Positions 26,831-38,464 are shown, counted from the first letter of the stretch. The stretch is 64,000 bases of DNA from Pandoraea apista (GCF_001465595.2 NZ_CP013481.2:2914001-2978000); one strand, 5' to 3'. Notes: generated by a model from the sequence alone, not told the origin. Made by a program: numbers and translations.

Positions 26831-27286
26831 TCAGGCGCGCTTTCTCCCCGCAACGCGCCGTGGCACTGTCTGCGGCGTGTCGTCACTCTGGCGCACCGAC
26901 GCCAGCACGCGTTGCGCCGCCACCTGACAACTCTCACCTTCCGCGCGCTGCTCGATGGCGTCGATCAGCGTCGACAGGTTTCGCTTCGCCAGCGCCAGAT
27001 TCTGCGCCAGCGTGTCGATCTCCTCCACCTTGCGGCGCAAGACCGCCAGCAGCGTGTCGTGGGGCCACGCGTTGAGATCCGGTGGCAGGATCGAGCGGAT
27101 TTCGTCGAGCGAAAAGCCCGCGTTTTGCGCTCGTCGAATGAGGTCGAGCCTCGTGAGCGCATCGTCGTCGTATTCGCGGTAGCCGTTGGCCTGCCGCAGC
27201 GCATTCGGCAGCAATCCCTGCGCCTCGTAGAAGCGAATACGCGACGCTGCCACCCCGCTCACCTGCGCCAGTTCACCGATCTTCAT
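26831..27286 (-). CDS. MerR-family regulator
   Basis: A 151-residue MerR protein. The helix-turn-helix is MKIGELAQVSGVAASRIRFYEAQGLLP, with wing NGYREYDDDALTRLDLIRRAQNAGFSLDEI, followed by a long dimerisation coil (about 75-115) and a short C-terminus. One Cys only (ESCQVA), so it is not a classical metal sensor. It is divergent from the flavin oxidoreductase gene. A MerR-type promoter with a 19-bp spacer lies between them (27304-27334). It most likely activates the oxidoreductase by DNA distortion in response to an electrophile or redox signal; the signal is not readable. Confidence 0.88.
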   Translation of the reverse strand: MKIGELAQVSGVAASRIRFYEAQGLLPNALRQANGYREYDDDALTRLDLIRRAQNAGFSLDEIRSILPPDLNAWPHDTLLAVLRRKVEEIDTLAQNLALAKRNLSTLIDAIEQRAEGESCQVAAQRVLASVRQSDDTPQTVPRRVAGRKRA

Positions 27287-27303
27287 TGGTTACCTCTTGA
27301 CAC

Positions 27304-27334
27304 TTGACTTTAAAGTGAACTTTAAGGTTATGGT
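27304..27334 (+). promoter_or_regulatory. MerR-type promoter with 19-bp spacer
   Basis: -35 TTGACT (27304-27309) and -10 TATGGT (27329-27334) are 19 bp apart. That is the overlong spacing that MerR activators correct. The spacer contains the dyad ACTTTAAAGT / ACTTTAAGGT. It faces the oxidoreductase gene. Confidence 0.75.
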
Positions 27335-27370
27335 CATGCCATCGTCAACAGGAGATTCGAGGCATCGACC

Positions 27371-28606
27371 ATGACACTCTTTACGCCCCTCACCTTGCCC
27401 AACGGCACATCGATCCCTAACCGCATCGCCAAAGCGGCCATGGAAGAGAACATGGCAGACGCCGACCACGCGCCATCTGACGCCTTGCTGAGGCTATACG
27501 ACGCCTGGGCACAGGGCGGCGCCGGTCTGATCCTTACCGGTAACGTCATGATCGATGCGCGCGCCATGACCGGCCCGGGCGGCGTCGTGCTGGAAAGCGA
27601 TGCCCATCTCGCCCGCTTTCGTCGCTGGGCCGAGACGGCGCGGGCAAAGGGCGCACAAGTGTGGATGCAGCTGAATCATCCGGGACGTCAGATGCAGGCG
27701 GCACTGGGCCAGCCGACGGTCGCGCCGTCGGCGGTCGCGCTCGACCTCGGCTCGATGTCCAAGCGCTTCGCCATGCCCCGCGAACTGACCGACGCCGACA
27801 TCGCCGAGGTCGTCGCACGCTTCACTCGTAGCGCCCTGCTGGCTGAGCAAAGCGGCTTTACCGGCGTGCAGATCCATGCGGCGCATGGGTATCTGCTCAG
27901 CCAGTTCCTTTCCCCGCTGACCAACAAGCGCCAGGATCGCTGGGGCGGTAGTCTGGAAAACCGCGCCCGATTGCTCGTCGACGTCGTGCGTTCGGTTCGC
28001 GAGGCGGTCTCGCCAGCATTTGCGGTGGCCGTGAAGCTCAATTCGGCCGACTTCCAACGCGGCGGATTCGGGCCCGAGGACGCGCGACGCGTTGTTGAAT
28101 GGCTCGGCCCGCTCGGCGTGGATCTGGTGGAACTCTCGGGGGGCAGCTACGAGGCACCGGCAATGCAGGGCGAAGCGCGCGACGGCAGAACCCTGGCGAG
28201 AGAGGCGTACTTTCTGGAATTTGCCCGCGAGGTGGTGGCTGTCGCATCAATGCCGCTCATGGTCACGGGCGGGATTCGCCGGCGCGCCGTCGCCGAGCAG
28301 GTCCTGGCGAGCGGCATCGCCATGGCAGGCATTGCGACCGCGCTCTCGCTCGATCCGCAACTGCCGAATCAATGGCGTGCCGGCCAGCCGAGCGAGCCGC
28401 AGCTCAAGCCGATCCGCTGGAAGAACAAGACCCTCGGCTCGCTGGCGAATATGGCCGTCGTGAAGTTCCAGCTCAGGCGGCTGAGTACCGGACGGTCCCC
28501 CCGTCCAGCCGTCTCCCCGGTGCGCGCACTCGTTCTGCAACAATTGAGCGCAGCGTGCCAGACCCGGCAATACCGTCAGTGGATCGCGCGCGGTCTCGCG
28601 CGCTGA
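27371..28606 (+). CDS. NADH:flavin oxidoreductase, old yellow enzyme family
   Basis: A 411-residue FMN-dependent TIM-barrel enzyme. It has LFTPLTLPNGTSIPNRIAKAAMEENMAD, the loop TGNVMIDARAM, WMQLNHPGRQ with the conserved Gln/His region, HAAHGYLLSQFLSPLTNKR for the active-site His pair and FMN, and MVTGGIRRR for the FMN phosphate site. It lacks the Cys-rich FeS extension of the 2,4-dienoyl-CoA reductase class, so it is a single-domain ene-reductase-like protein. Substrates of the family are enones and other electrophiles. Control by the divergent MerR gene through a 19-bp-spaced promoter is inferred from the sequence. Confidence 0.88.
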   Translation: MTLFTPLTLPNGTSIPNRIAKAAMEENMADADHAPSDALLRLYDAWAQGGAGLILTGNVMIDARAMTGPGGVVLESDAHLARFRRWAETARAKGAQVWMQLNHPGRQMQAALGQPTVAPSAVALDLGSMSKRFAMPRELTDADIAEVVARFTRSALLAEQSGFTGVQIHAAHGYLLSQFLSPLTNKRQDRWGGSLENRARLLVDVVRSVREAVSPAFAVAVKLNSADFQRGGFGPEDARRVVEWLGPLGVDLVELSGGSYEAPAMQGEARDGRTLAREAYFLEFAREVVAVASMPLMVTGGIRRRAVAEQVLASGIAMAGIATALSLDPQLPNQWRAGQPSEPQLKPIRWKNKTLGSLANMAVVKFQLRRLSTGRSPRPAVSPVRALVLQQLSAACQTRQYRQWIARGLAR

Positions 28607-28638
28607 TCTCCACGACTGCCGCCCCGTTGCGGCTGGAT

Positions 28639-29031
28639 TTACTCGAATGCGGGATCGACCGGCACGCGGTAACCGACCGCGAGCCGGTTCGTTTCGTTAG
28701 CCATGCCGACAACGGCAAGCAGTTCGCCGAACATCTCGTCGGTCATGCCTGCACGTCGTGCCGCCGCCGTGTGGCTGGCAACGCAATACCCGCAGTTGTT
28801 CGTGACGCTGACCGCCACGTAAATCAGTTCCTTGATGAGCGGATCGAGCGCCCCCGGGGCCATCACGTCCTTGACGCTGTCCCACGTGCGTTCGAGTGTC
28901 GGCGGGTGTTGCGCAATGTATTTCCAGAAGTTGTTGACGTCGGGCACACCGCGCGTGGCCTTGATGTCGTCGAAAACCGCTTTGACCTCGGGGGTGGCGG
29001 ATACGTATTCAACTGGCTTTTGCTGGCTCAT
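28639..29031 (-). CDS. Carboxymuconolactone decarboxylase/AhpD-like protein
   Basis: About 130 residues, helical, with the redox motif NNCGYCVASHTAAARRAG (Cys-x-x-Cys-x-x-x-His) of AhpD-like proteins and the family stretch DPLIKELIYVAVSVTN. It is predicted to be a small cytosolic thiol peroxidase-like enzyme. It is different in sequence and slightly shorter than the one at 21041. ATG at 29031 (MSQQKPVEYV) preferred over 29055, as the first eight residues of the longer form look non-native. It is convergent with the flavin oxidoreductase gene. Confidence 0.85.
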   Translation of the reverse strand: MSQQKPVEYVSATPEVKAVFDDIKATRGVPDVNNFWKYIAQHPPTLERTWDSVKDVMAPGALDPLIKELIYVAVSVTNNCGYCVASHTAAARRAGMTDEMFGELLAVVGMANETNRLAVGYRVPVDPAFE

Positions 29032-29176
29032 GGATGGGCTTTGCCGGACAGGCATTCGTTGAGATGAAGCCGTAGATTACAAGCATTCCTCGCCCCGCGC
29101 CGCCTCATCGATCCGTGACGTCACGGGCGCTACGCCGAACAAGAACACCTCGCTATCGACGAGCGCCGCCATCCGC

Positions 29177-30799
29177 TCAGGACGACGCCACGGCATGCAA
29201 CCGCGCCCGAGCCGTTGTGGCGCTTGCCGCGCCGAACGCGCTGCCCGTGTCATCGGCCTGATTCGCCAGACGGAATACTGCGACGGCTTCCTTCAGTGAT
29301 TCGGCCTGTTCGGCGAGCGACTGTGCCGCTGCTGACGCCTGCTCGACCAACGCGGCGTTCTGCTGCGTGACCTCGTCCATTTGCGTGACGGCTCGCGCGA
29401 CCTGATCAATGCCCGCCGTCTGCTCTTCGGAAGCCGCCGAAATCTCGGCCATGATGTCAGTCACGCGCCGCACGCTATCCGCGATGCTGTGCATGGCTGT
29501 GCCCGCTTCGCCGACAATGCGGCTGCCGGCCGCCGACCGTTCGGCAGACGTCTCAATCAGCGTTTTGATATCCCGTGCGGCGCTGGCTGAGCGCTGGGCC
29601 AGGGTGCGCACTTCGCCCGCGACCACCGCGAAGCCACGCCCCTGCTCGCCTGCCCGCGCGGCTTCCACGGCCGCGTTCAGCGCCAGAATATTGGTCTGGA
29701 ATGCAATGCCGTCGATCAGCGAGATGATTTCACGAATCTTGGCCGATCCGGCGTCGATGGCGCGCATGGTGTCAGTGACTTCGACCATCGCGATATCGCC
29801 CGCCCCCGTCTGATCACTCGCCTGACGGGCCAATTGATTGGCCTGTCGCGCGTGCTCCATGTTCTGACGCACGGTACTCGTGAGTTGCTCCATGCTGGCT
29901 GCGGTCTCTTCCAGCGACGCCGCTTGCTGCTCCGTGCGGGCCGACAGATCCAGATTGCCTGCCGCAATCTCGCGGGCGCTGGCGGCAATTGCCTCGCCGC
30001 TCTTGCGCACCTTGGCGACCGTCTCGCCCAGTTGCGTTTTCATGTTGGCAAGCGCGGCGAGCAGGTGCCCCATCTCGTCGTTGGACGTCACATGCACGGC
30101 GCGTTGCAGATTACCGTCAGCGATCTCCTGGAAGTGATCGAGAATGTCGCCCAGCGGACGCGTAATCGCCCGGTTGAGCGAGCGGGCCGTGAGAAATGCC
30201 GCAATGATGGCGAACGCAATCGCACCGAGCGTCATCGCGAACAACCGGTCGTAAGTGCCGGTGGCCGAATCGAAACTCTCTTTGGCCCGGCTATCGTAAA
30301 GCCGCTTGAGCGCGTCGTTGGCGTTGACGTAGGCGGTGTAGCGCTTGCCGAGCACGGCGGCCTGCTCGTAATAAACGTCGGTCTGCCCGGCGGCAATGCT
30401 GTTCTGAACCTGCGAGAAGGCGTCTTTGAGGGCTTGTCGTGCCCCCGTGACCTCCGCGGCGAGACGTTGCTCGTCCGCGTCGGCGGGCAGTGCGAGGTAG
30501 GCTTGCCACGCCTTCTCCGATTCGCCCCAGTATTCGGTGCCCTTCTTGACGTCGGCCGCCTTGATCTCGGCGCTTGGCGCCTGAGGGGCCCGCAGCACGA
30601 CCGCCCGCGCTCGTCCGATATGAATCTCCGCCTCTCCCAGCAGTCGCGTGCTGGCCAGTTCCTTGTTGTACACCTCGCGCAAACTGCCAACGGTGTCTCG
30701 CAAGCCCAGCAGGGCGAGCCCGCCGATCACCAGCACCAGACCGGCCAGACCTGCTACGGCCAACCTTAACCGCCAACGAATCGTCCAATTCTTCAACAT
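29177..30799 (-). CDS. Methyl-accepting chemotaxis protein (4HB/HAMP type)
   Basis: A 540-residue transmembrane chemoreceptor. A first membrane helix ([20 protein letters not shown], about 10-30) is followed by a periplasmic four-helix-bundle sensor of about 160 residues. The second membrane helix ([15 protein letters not shown]) leads into a HAMP linker and then the long cytoplasmic coiled coil. The signalling tip is intact ([28 protein letters not shown] sequence), as are the methylation-helix motifs ([30 protein letters not shown]). No C-terminal CheR-binding pentapeptide is visible. ATG at 30799 has CGGGAG upstream; the longer reading to 30904 adds a non-membrane leader with no ribosome binding site. 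Confidence 0.92.
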   Translation of the reverse strand: MLKNWTIRWRLRLAVAGLAGLVLVIGGLALLGLRDTVGSLREVYNKELASTRLLGEAEIHIGRARAVVLRAPQAPSAEIKAADVKKGTEYWGESEKAWQAYLALPADADEQRLAAEVTGARQALKDAFSQVQNSIAAGQTDVYYEQAAVLGKRYTAYVNANDALKRLYDSRAKESFDSATGTYDRLFAMTLGAIAFAIIAAFLTARSLNRAITRPLGDILDHFQEIADGNLQRAVHVTSNDEMGHLLAALANMKTQLGETVAKVRKSGEAIAASAREIAAGNLDLSARTEQQAASLEETAASMEQLTSTVRQNMEHARQANQLARQASDQTGAGDIAMVEVTDTMRAIDAGSAKIREIISLIDGIAFQTNILALNAAVEAARAGEQGRGFAVVAGEVRTLAQRSASAARDIKTLIETSAERSAAGSRIVGEAGTAMHSIADSVRRVTDIMAEISAASEEQTAGIDQVARAVTQMDEVTQQNAALVEQASAAAQSLAEQAESLKEAVAVFRLANQADDTGSAFGAASATTARARLHAVASS

Positions 30800-31442
30800 T
30801 TGCGCTCCCGCCTTTCTTTCCTGAGCGTGGCCGCCGACACCGGCTGCCACCATCTGCCACCCGGCACGATACACGCAACCGGGTGATAGCGTTACCCGCT
30901 TCAAACGGCTTGAACCCGGAAAACTTGAGGCACCACCGGCACCAGGGCTTCTTTTCCGTAAATTGGCGCCAGAACCTTGCGATATGCGTACCCGTCACAA
31001 CGCATTAACGTCTAATGGCCGATATTGATCTGCCTCGCACCCCAACGGCTGGTTCTGCACTGATACCGACGACGCTCACAAGCTCGCCCCGTCAACGGCC
31101 ACGCACGCGGTGATCGTTATCCGGGCAGACGATCCCGCGCCGGGCACACTGGGCTGTCCTTCCGCAGGAAGAGGGGATGTGTCTTTGTGCATTCTGCACA
31201 CGGCGCGCACGCGGCATGTGCGCAAGAGAGACGAACTAGGGCATTTCCAAAACGGCGGATCAGCCTGTTGCCTGATCTTCGGGGCAGGCGCGGTCCTGTC
31301 GTTGACGGTAGACGAAAGCGGGCTGCCGCGTGAAAAGCCGCTGAAACTCAACGCGGCGTTAGCGCTCGCGCAACGATTGATGGCGCGCCGGAATCGCCGG
31401 AATCGCCGGAATCGCCGGACGAGCCTCGCCCGGCCCCGCCGC
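30800..31442. other. 643-bp intergenic region
   Basis: No gene supported. It includes the chemoreceptor promoter and a 9-bp tandem repeat (GGAATCGCC in three consecutive copies, about 31390-31416). A long open frame on the + strand (31110-31628) is Arg-rich and antisense to the entericidin gene, so it is not taken as coding. Confidence 0.5.
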
Positions 31443-31571
31443 TTACAACGCCCGCTTGACGGTACGCGCCGCGCCCGAAATATCCTGCCCGACGCCGTCG
31501 ACAGTATTGCAGGCTGCCAAAGAGAGCAGCGAACCGATCACCAGGAGAAACGCCACGAAACGCGACAACAT
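31443..31571 (-). CDS. ecnB: Entericidin-like small lipoprotein
   Basis: A 42-residue lipoprotein, reading MLSRFVAFLLVIGSLLSLA-AC followed by NTVDGVGQDISGAARTVKRAL. The lipobox is LAAC with Cys21 as lipid attachment. The segment after it (CNTxxGxGxDIS) is the family signature of entericidin A/B. GAGG lies 5 nt before the ATG. Known for the family: small membrane lipoproteins linked to stress and programmed lysis; in many beta-proteobacteria a single B-like copy stands alone, as here. No partner antidote copy is visible. The symbol is by family resemblance. Confidence 0.87.
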   Translation of the reverse strand: MLSRFVAFLLVIGSLLSLAACNTVDGVGQDISGAARTVKRAL

Positions 31572-31757
31572 ATCGACCTCGATACAAAAAACAGAATCAC
31601 CCCCAGGTTTCCCGCCTTCGTTTCATGATCCAAAGGCCCGGAACCCGACATTTTTTTGAGTGGCGCGACGGCTTCCGCCCGCGCCTCGAAACAACGCGCA
31701 ATTGTGCTTCAAATTCGCCCGGATCGGAACTGGCCGAACAGCACCGTAGTTCCCTCG

Positions 31758-34051
<2,294 letters not shown>

Positions 34052-34108
34052 CGCGCGCGGCGCCGCGCACCTTCCGGCTGGAGGCTGCGGCGCCGTTATC
34101 TCACCCGA

Positions 34109-35014
34109 TCATCGGCTGCGCTGCGGGCGCTGGACGTCGCGGAAGATGTACTTCAGCGCATCGGGCAGCGTGCTCGACCACACCGACCACTCGTGTTTGC
34201 CGTCCACAATGCGCAGCTCGGCCGGTTGCTTGTTCGCGCGCAACAGCTCATAGAAGCGCGTAGCCTCCATTTCGATGTTGAAATCGTCGTCGTCGCCCGA
34301 ATTGATGTACATCGGCACCTTGATGCCCTTCTTCAGGAACTCGTCGAAGTACGCCGGGTAGTTGTTCTGCTGCCAGACGCGTGCGCTGTACTCGCCGTTG
34401 GTGTTCGGCTCGGCGAACACCTTCACGAAGCGGGCCGACGAGTCCTTTGGGGGTTCCGGATTGTAGATGGCCGGGCTCAGCAGCGCGGCCGCCTTGAACT
34501 TCTCGGGATACTTGAGGGCATAGCGCATGGCGCCGTAACCGCCCATCGACAAGCCGCCGATCAAACGCCCGTCGCGGGTCTTGAGGGTGCGATACGTCTT
34601 CTCCACGTGCGGGATCAGTTCGCTGAAGAACGCCGTCTCCATGCGCTCCTTCAGGTCGACATACCAGTTGGTATTGGCGTCCGGCATGATGACGATGGCC
34701 GGCGGGATGTCGCCGTGGCCGATCAACTTGTCCATGGTGGATTGCATGCGGCCCTTGACCACCCAATCGTTCTTCACGCCGTCGTTGCCATGCAGGAGAT
34801 AAAGCACCGGATAGGTGGTGCTGCCATTCGCCTCGTAGCCCGTCGGCAGATACACGTTATAGGTCAGCGGCCTCGCCAGATTCTTGCTGTAGACCTCGCT
34901 GGAGAGCACTTCGCTCGCATGGGCTTGCACGCTGAGAAGCGCGGCACCCGCCATCATCCCCACAACCAATTGTCGAGCCAGACCGGCGCCGCGTTGACGG
35001 AACATTTCGAACAC
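34109..35014 (-). CDS. Secreted esterase, alpha/beta hydrolase (esterase D/tributyrin esterase-like)
   Basis: About 301 residues. The N-terminus holds a signal peptide, VVGMMAGAALLSVQAHA before the mature start SEV. Mature motifs: YPVLYLLHGNDG (oxyanion region), the nucleophile elbow GGLSMGGYGAMRYA, a likely acid in SGDDDDF, and the catalytic His in KHEWSVW. These mark the putative-esterase family that includes S-formylglutathione hydrolase and feruloyl esterases. The periplasmic or secreted location makes formylglutathione unlikely. The start is uncertain: AGGAGG lies 4 nt before a GTG at 35014 and 13 nt before an ATG at 35005, and an ATG at 35032-35035 is also possible. Confidence 0.82.
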   Translation of the reverse strand: MFEMFRQRGAGLARQLVVGMMAGAALLSVQAHASEVLSSEVYSKNLARPLTYNVYLPTGYEANGSTTYPVLYLLHGNDGVKNDWVVKGRMQSTMDKLIGHGDIPPAIVIMPDANTNWYVDLKERMETAFFSELIPHVEKTYRTLKTRDGRLIGGLSMGGYGAMRYALKYPEKFKAAALLSPAIYNPEPPKDSSARFVKVFAEPNTNGEYSARVWQQNNYPAYFDEFLKKGIKVPMYINSGDDDDFNIEMEATRFYELLRANKQPAELRIVDGKHEWSVWSSTLPDALKYIFRDVQRPQRSR

Positions 35015-35233
35015 ATACCCTCCTGATGACATCATTGTCTCGTTAGTTTCGTTGTCCAGACCGTTCGCCACTAAGAACGAACGCCCGAAAGATTAACATT
35101 TGAAATGAAATTCGGGGCAGCAAATCCGCTTCGACGCCCCGGGGCGCGTTACCATGTCGAGCGCCGTGAGCATTGCGCCGCCCGCTTCCGAACTGCGTCG
35201 ACGCCACGGTATGAAGCCAATCCGACATTCCCC

Positions 35234-35641
35234 ATGAACGATCTTCCTTTTCTCGATCACGCGGCACTCGCCGAGCTCGCCCAGTCGCACGCGCCCATCG
35301 ACACCCCCTGCCAATGTACGAAGACGCCGCTCGACGGCTGGGCCAGTCTGCCGAACTCGCTGCCCGACGACCTTCTGGAGGCCGTCGGCACGCTCATGGC
35401 GCTGCATGATTCGCAAGAACCCACGTACAACGAATATCACCCGGGCGGCACGTCATACTGGGCCGTCAATGCGCCGATTGCGCCGCGCTACTTTCCCTAC
35501 AATCGCGCAAACGTTTGCCGATGCCGCCAATGTGCACGCCTCTATCTTCGCTATCAGGAAGGCGGGGGGTATTTCGTCGATCAGCGTATTCGTCTTCTGA
35601 ACCCGGCGTTGATCGTGAACGCGCCCCTCGATAACGAATGA
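35234..35641 (+). CDS. Hypothetical small protein with Cys clusters
   Basis: A 135-residue cytosolic-looking protein that I cannot assign. It has a CxC near residue 26 (TPCQCTK) and CRCRQC near residue 96, a spacing that could bind zinc. The middle is acidic and contains YNEYHPGGTSYWAVNAPIAPRYFPYN. ATG at 35234; the upstream extension of the frame to 35105 looks non-coding. No signal peptide or membrane helix. It is followed 226 bp later by a membrane glycosyltransferase gene; no functional link is evident. Confidence 0.6.
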   Translation: MNDLPFLDHAALAELAQSHAPIDTPCQCTKTPLDGWASLPNSLPDDLLEAVGTLMALHDSQEPTYNEYHPGGTSYWAVNAPIAPRYFPYNRANVCRCRQCARLYLRYQEGGGYFVDQRIRLLNPALIVNAPLDNE

Positions 35642-35866
35642 CGCGTTGCCCCTGCGGACACCAAATTGTTGTGATCTGTTTTGATTCGTTGTGATTTGTC
35701 CCAATTTGTGAACATGTGTGCGCGAAATCTCGTCTCCGAGCACACCAAGGAGCGCCAAAACTCTAATAAAAACAAGGCACTTCATAGACGTCCGCATCCA
35801 TTGCGCTGACTTCGGACTGCGACATGGCGTTGCGAACACCTGTCCTTGCTTCCGGTCGAAGCGCGC
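35642..35866 (+). promoter_or_regulatory. Leader region with 20-bp-period direct repeats
   Basis: 225 bp without a gene. Direct repeats GTTGTGATCTGTT (35668-35680) and GTTGTGATTTGTC (35688-35700) are 20 bp apart. They are enclosed by CAAATTG (35662-35668) and CAATTTG (35702-35708). This AT-rich block is a candidate regulatory region for the glycosyltransferase gene. Confidence 0.45.
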
Positions 35867-37390
35867 ATGCAAAAACAAGACGCGTCACTACCGGACCCCG
35901 ACTACCTGACGGCCGCTGCGCCGCCCCCGATCGAACGACTTGCGCGCGTGACCCGCGCCATTTGGCGTTCGCCAACGTTTTACGTGACGATCTATGCGAT
36001 CGTCTGGGCGTTCGTGAGCACGTCACTCGACCCAACGGTGCCTTTCGACGCCGTCGAGGCCTTCAACTGGGCACGTAACGCCGAATGGGGAACGCCGAAA
36101 AATCCGTGGCTGGTCGGGTTTTCGATGTGGCCGGCGCTTGGGCTCGACGGCGAGGCAATGTCGATCTATTGGTATGTCTCGCATTTCGCTGCCGTCGCTA
36201 TCGGTATGCTGGGCGTGTGGCATCTGGCGCAACGCCTCTCGGGGGATCGCCGCCTCGCCTGGCTTGCCATGCTCAGCCTGCACCTGTCGGGCGCAATCAA
36301 CATCGACATCCTCCCGTATAACGACAACTACCTGCTGGTCATGCTCTGGCCGTGGATGCTGTGGCTTTTCGTCCGCAGCTTGCTCGACTCGCCGAGATTC
36401 TGGCCGGCGTTTGCCGTGGTCGCCGGATTGGCGGCCATGACGAAGTACTCAACGTTTGCACTGCTTGGCGTCATGTTCGTCGTGTCCGTCTGGACGCCGC
36501 ACGCGCGACGTCACTACCGCCATCCGGCTTTCCTGCTGGGGCTGGCGATCTTCGTCGCCATGACCGTACCCAACGCCGTGTGGCTTGCCCATCATGACTT
36601 TGCCGCGTTTCGCTGGGTAGACGATCAGATCCATACGCGATTGAACGCTCGTGCGCTTTACGCCGCACTCACGTCCTTCTACCCCATTGCGGCGCTGGCG
36701 CTCGTACTGCGCGTTGCCGGTGTTCGATTTGCGCGACCGGCGGCGGATGCGCGGATCGTTGCCTGCGTTCTGTTACTGCCGCTCATCCCGATCCTGTCGT
36801 ACTTCACCTTGCATAACGGCGGACGCATCTCGGAGTGGCTCCAACCGTTCGCCGTGCCGCTGCCTGCCGTATTGGTGGCATGCGTGCAACCGGCCACGGC
36901 TTGCCGTTCATGGCGCATTGCACGCTGGCTGGTCGCCGCCGGACTCCTGGTACTCGCCGGATACATCGTGTTTCTGAGCACCAATCTTCGCAACGCAGGA
37001 CAGAAATTCAGCGGCATCAAGGTGGCGAGCATCGAACTGGAACAGCGTTGGCAAGCGCGCTATGGCACCCCCTTGCGCTATGTCGGTCACGATCACCTTG
37101 CCACCTGGCTGACGTTCTACGCCCCGGGCGAGCCTCGCCTGCTCATGCGATGGTCGGTGCAACATCGTCCCAACATCTACACCCGCGATATCGACGAAGC
37201 GGACGTGCGCGCGCGCGGTGCTCTCCTGCTCGGCCGTCCTGGGGAATCGTGCCGGCGCACCAGCTTCGCACGGACCTTGACGCAATGGCCAACGCTCACG
37301 ATCGACGCTAGTGAAACCGTGCCGTTCTCGTATCACGGCGGCACCTCGGCCATGCCGCTTTGTGTGGCGTACATAGCACCGCGATCGTGA
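35867..37390 (+). CDS. Glycosyltransferase family 39-like membrane protein
   Basis: A 507-residue inner-membrane protein with about ten hydrophobic helices and a soluble C-terminal portion from about residue 390. The first periplasmic loop has an acidic motif (VPFDAVEAFNWARNAEW). NIDILPYNDNYLLVMLWPW lies later, a layout typical of GT39/ArnT-like enzymes that use polyprenyl-phosphate sugar donors to glycosylate lipid A, proteins or polymers in the periplasm. Acceptor and donor cannot be read. The ATG at 35867 is chosen; a TTG at 35846 would add seven residues. The gene stands alone. Confidence 0.8.
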   Translation: MQKQDASLPDPDYLTAAAPPPIERLARVTRAIWRSPTFYVTIYAIVWAFVSTSLDPTVPFDAVEAFNWARNAEWGTPKNPWLVGFSMWPALGLDGEAMSIYWYVSHFAAVAIGMLGVWHLAQRLSGDRRLAWLAMLSLHLSGAINIDILPYNDNYLLVMLWPWMLWLFVRSLLDSPRFWPAFAVVAGLAAMTKYSTFALLGVMFVVSVWTPHARRHYRHPAFLLGLAIFVAMTVPNAVWLAHHDFAAFRWVDDQIHTRLNARALYAALTSFYPIAALALVLRVAGVRFARPAADARIVACVLLLPLIPILSYFTLHNGGRISEWLQPFAVPLPAVLVACVQPATACRSWRIARWLVAAGLLVLAGYIVFLSTNLRNAGQKFSGIKVASIELEQRWQARYGTPLRYVGHDHLATWLTFYAPGEPRLLMRWSVQHRPNIYTRDIDEADVRARGALLLGRPGESCRRTSFARTLTQWPTLTIDASETVPFSYHGGTSAMPLCVAYIAPRS

Positions 37391-37495
37391 ATATCTAAAG
37401 CACAAACGCTTCGTTGCCCGCTGCGCACCCGCACGGATAATCCGTCGAATCGGGCCAATATGTCCAATACAGCCAGTGCCAACGGGGTAACGCTC

Positions 37496-38464
37496 ATGAA
37501 ACCTCTCGATCCTCTCTCGCGTCGTCGTTTCCTTGCGGTGCTGGGCGCCAGCGCCGCGACGCTCGCCCTTCCGGCGCGTGCCGCCTACGAAGCCGGCAAG
37601 TTCCGCATCGGTTATCAGAAGGCCGCGAGCACGCTGGTGCTCGCCAAGGCCAACGGTTCGCTCGAAGCCCGCCTGCGCCCGCTCGGCGTCGAAGTGACAT
37701 GGGCGGAATTTGCCGCCGGCCCGCAATTGCTCGAAGGGTTGAACGTGGGCGCCATCGACTTCGGTTACGTTGGCGAAGCGCCCCCCGTTTTCGCACAGGC
37801 GGCCGGTGCCGATTTCGTCTACAGCGCCTACGAAATTCCGACGCCACTGGCCGAAGGTGTCGTTGTCGCCAACACGTCGCCCATCAAGACCGTTGCCGAC
37901 CTGAAGCGCCGCAAGGTGGCGTTCAACAAAGGTTCCGACGTGCACTGGTTCCTCGTTGCCCTGCTGCGCAAGCACGGCCTGGACTTCGGTGACATCGATC
38001 CGGTCTACCTCGCGCCGGCCGACGCACGCGCCGCCCTCGAACGCGGCTCGGTCGACGCCTGGGCCATCTGGGACCCATTCCTTTCCGCCGTGCTGGATCA
38101 GAGCCCGGTGCGCCTGTTGGCCAACGCCGAAGGGGCCGCCGACCATCACCAGTTCTTCCTCAGCCAGCGCACGTTTGCCTCGAAGCGGCCTGACGTCGTC
38201 AAGGCGACGCTCGAATCGCTCGGCGAGACAGGACAGCAGATTCGCGCGGACTATGCCGGCGCCGCCGCGAAGCTCGCACCAATTCAGGGACTCGACGCCA
38301 AGATCATCGAAAAAGGGCTTCGCCACTATGCCCACCGCTACCAGCCGGTCTCCGAAACTGTGTTGGCTGCGCAACAGCGTATTGCCGACACGTTCCTCCA
38401 GCTCAAGCTGATTCCACGCCCCATCCGCGTAGCTGACGCGACACTGCCCCATCCGGTCGGCTAA
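37496..38464 (+). CDS. ssuA: Sulfonate/nitrate-type ABC substrate-binding protein, orphan
   Basis: About 322 residues. Tat-type signal: SRRRFLAVLGASAATLALPARA. The mature protein has FRIGYQKAASTLVLAKANGSLE, VTWAEFAAGPQLLEGLNVGAIDFGYVGEAPP, KVAFNKGSDVHWFLVALL, and GSVDAWAIWDPF, closely following SsuA aliphatic-sulfonate-binding proteins. No permease, ATPase or monooxygenase gene is adjacent, so it must pair with a transporter elsewhere or be a leftover copy. Start: ATG at 37496; an in-frame ATG at 37460 would add 12 residues before the twin-Arg signal. Substrate assignment is by family. Confidence 0.82.
   Translation: MKPLDPLSRRRFLAVLGASAATLALPARAAYEAGKFRIGYQKAASTLVLAKANGSLEARLRPLGVEVTWAEFAAGPQLLEGLNVGAIDFGYVGEAPPVFAQAAGADFVYSAYEIPTPLAEGVVVANTSPIKTVADLKRRKVAFNKGSDVHWFLVALLRKHGLDFGDIDPVYLAPADARAALERGSVDAWAIWDPFLSAVLDQSPVRLLANAEGAADHHQFFLSQRTFASKRPDVVKATLESLGETGQQIRADYAGAAAKLAPIQGLDAKIIEKGLRHYAHRYQPVSETVLAAQQRIADTFLQLKLIPRPIRVADATLPHPVG

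Noticed and set aside
31110..31628. A 172-codon + strand open frame
   Set aside because: Arg-rich, includes a 9-bp tandem repeat translated as RRN repeats, and is antisense to the clear entericidin gene.
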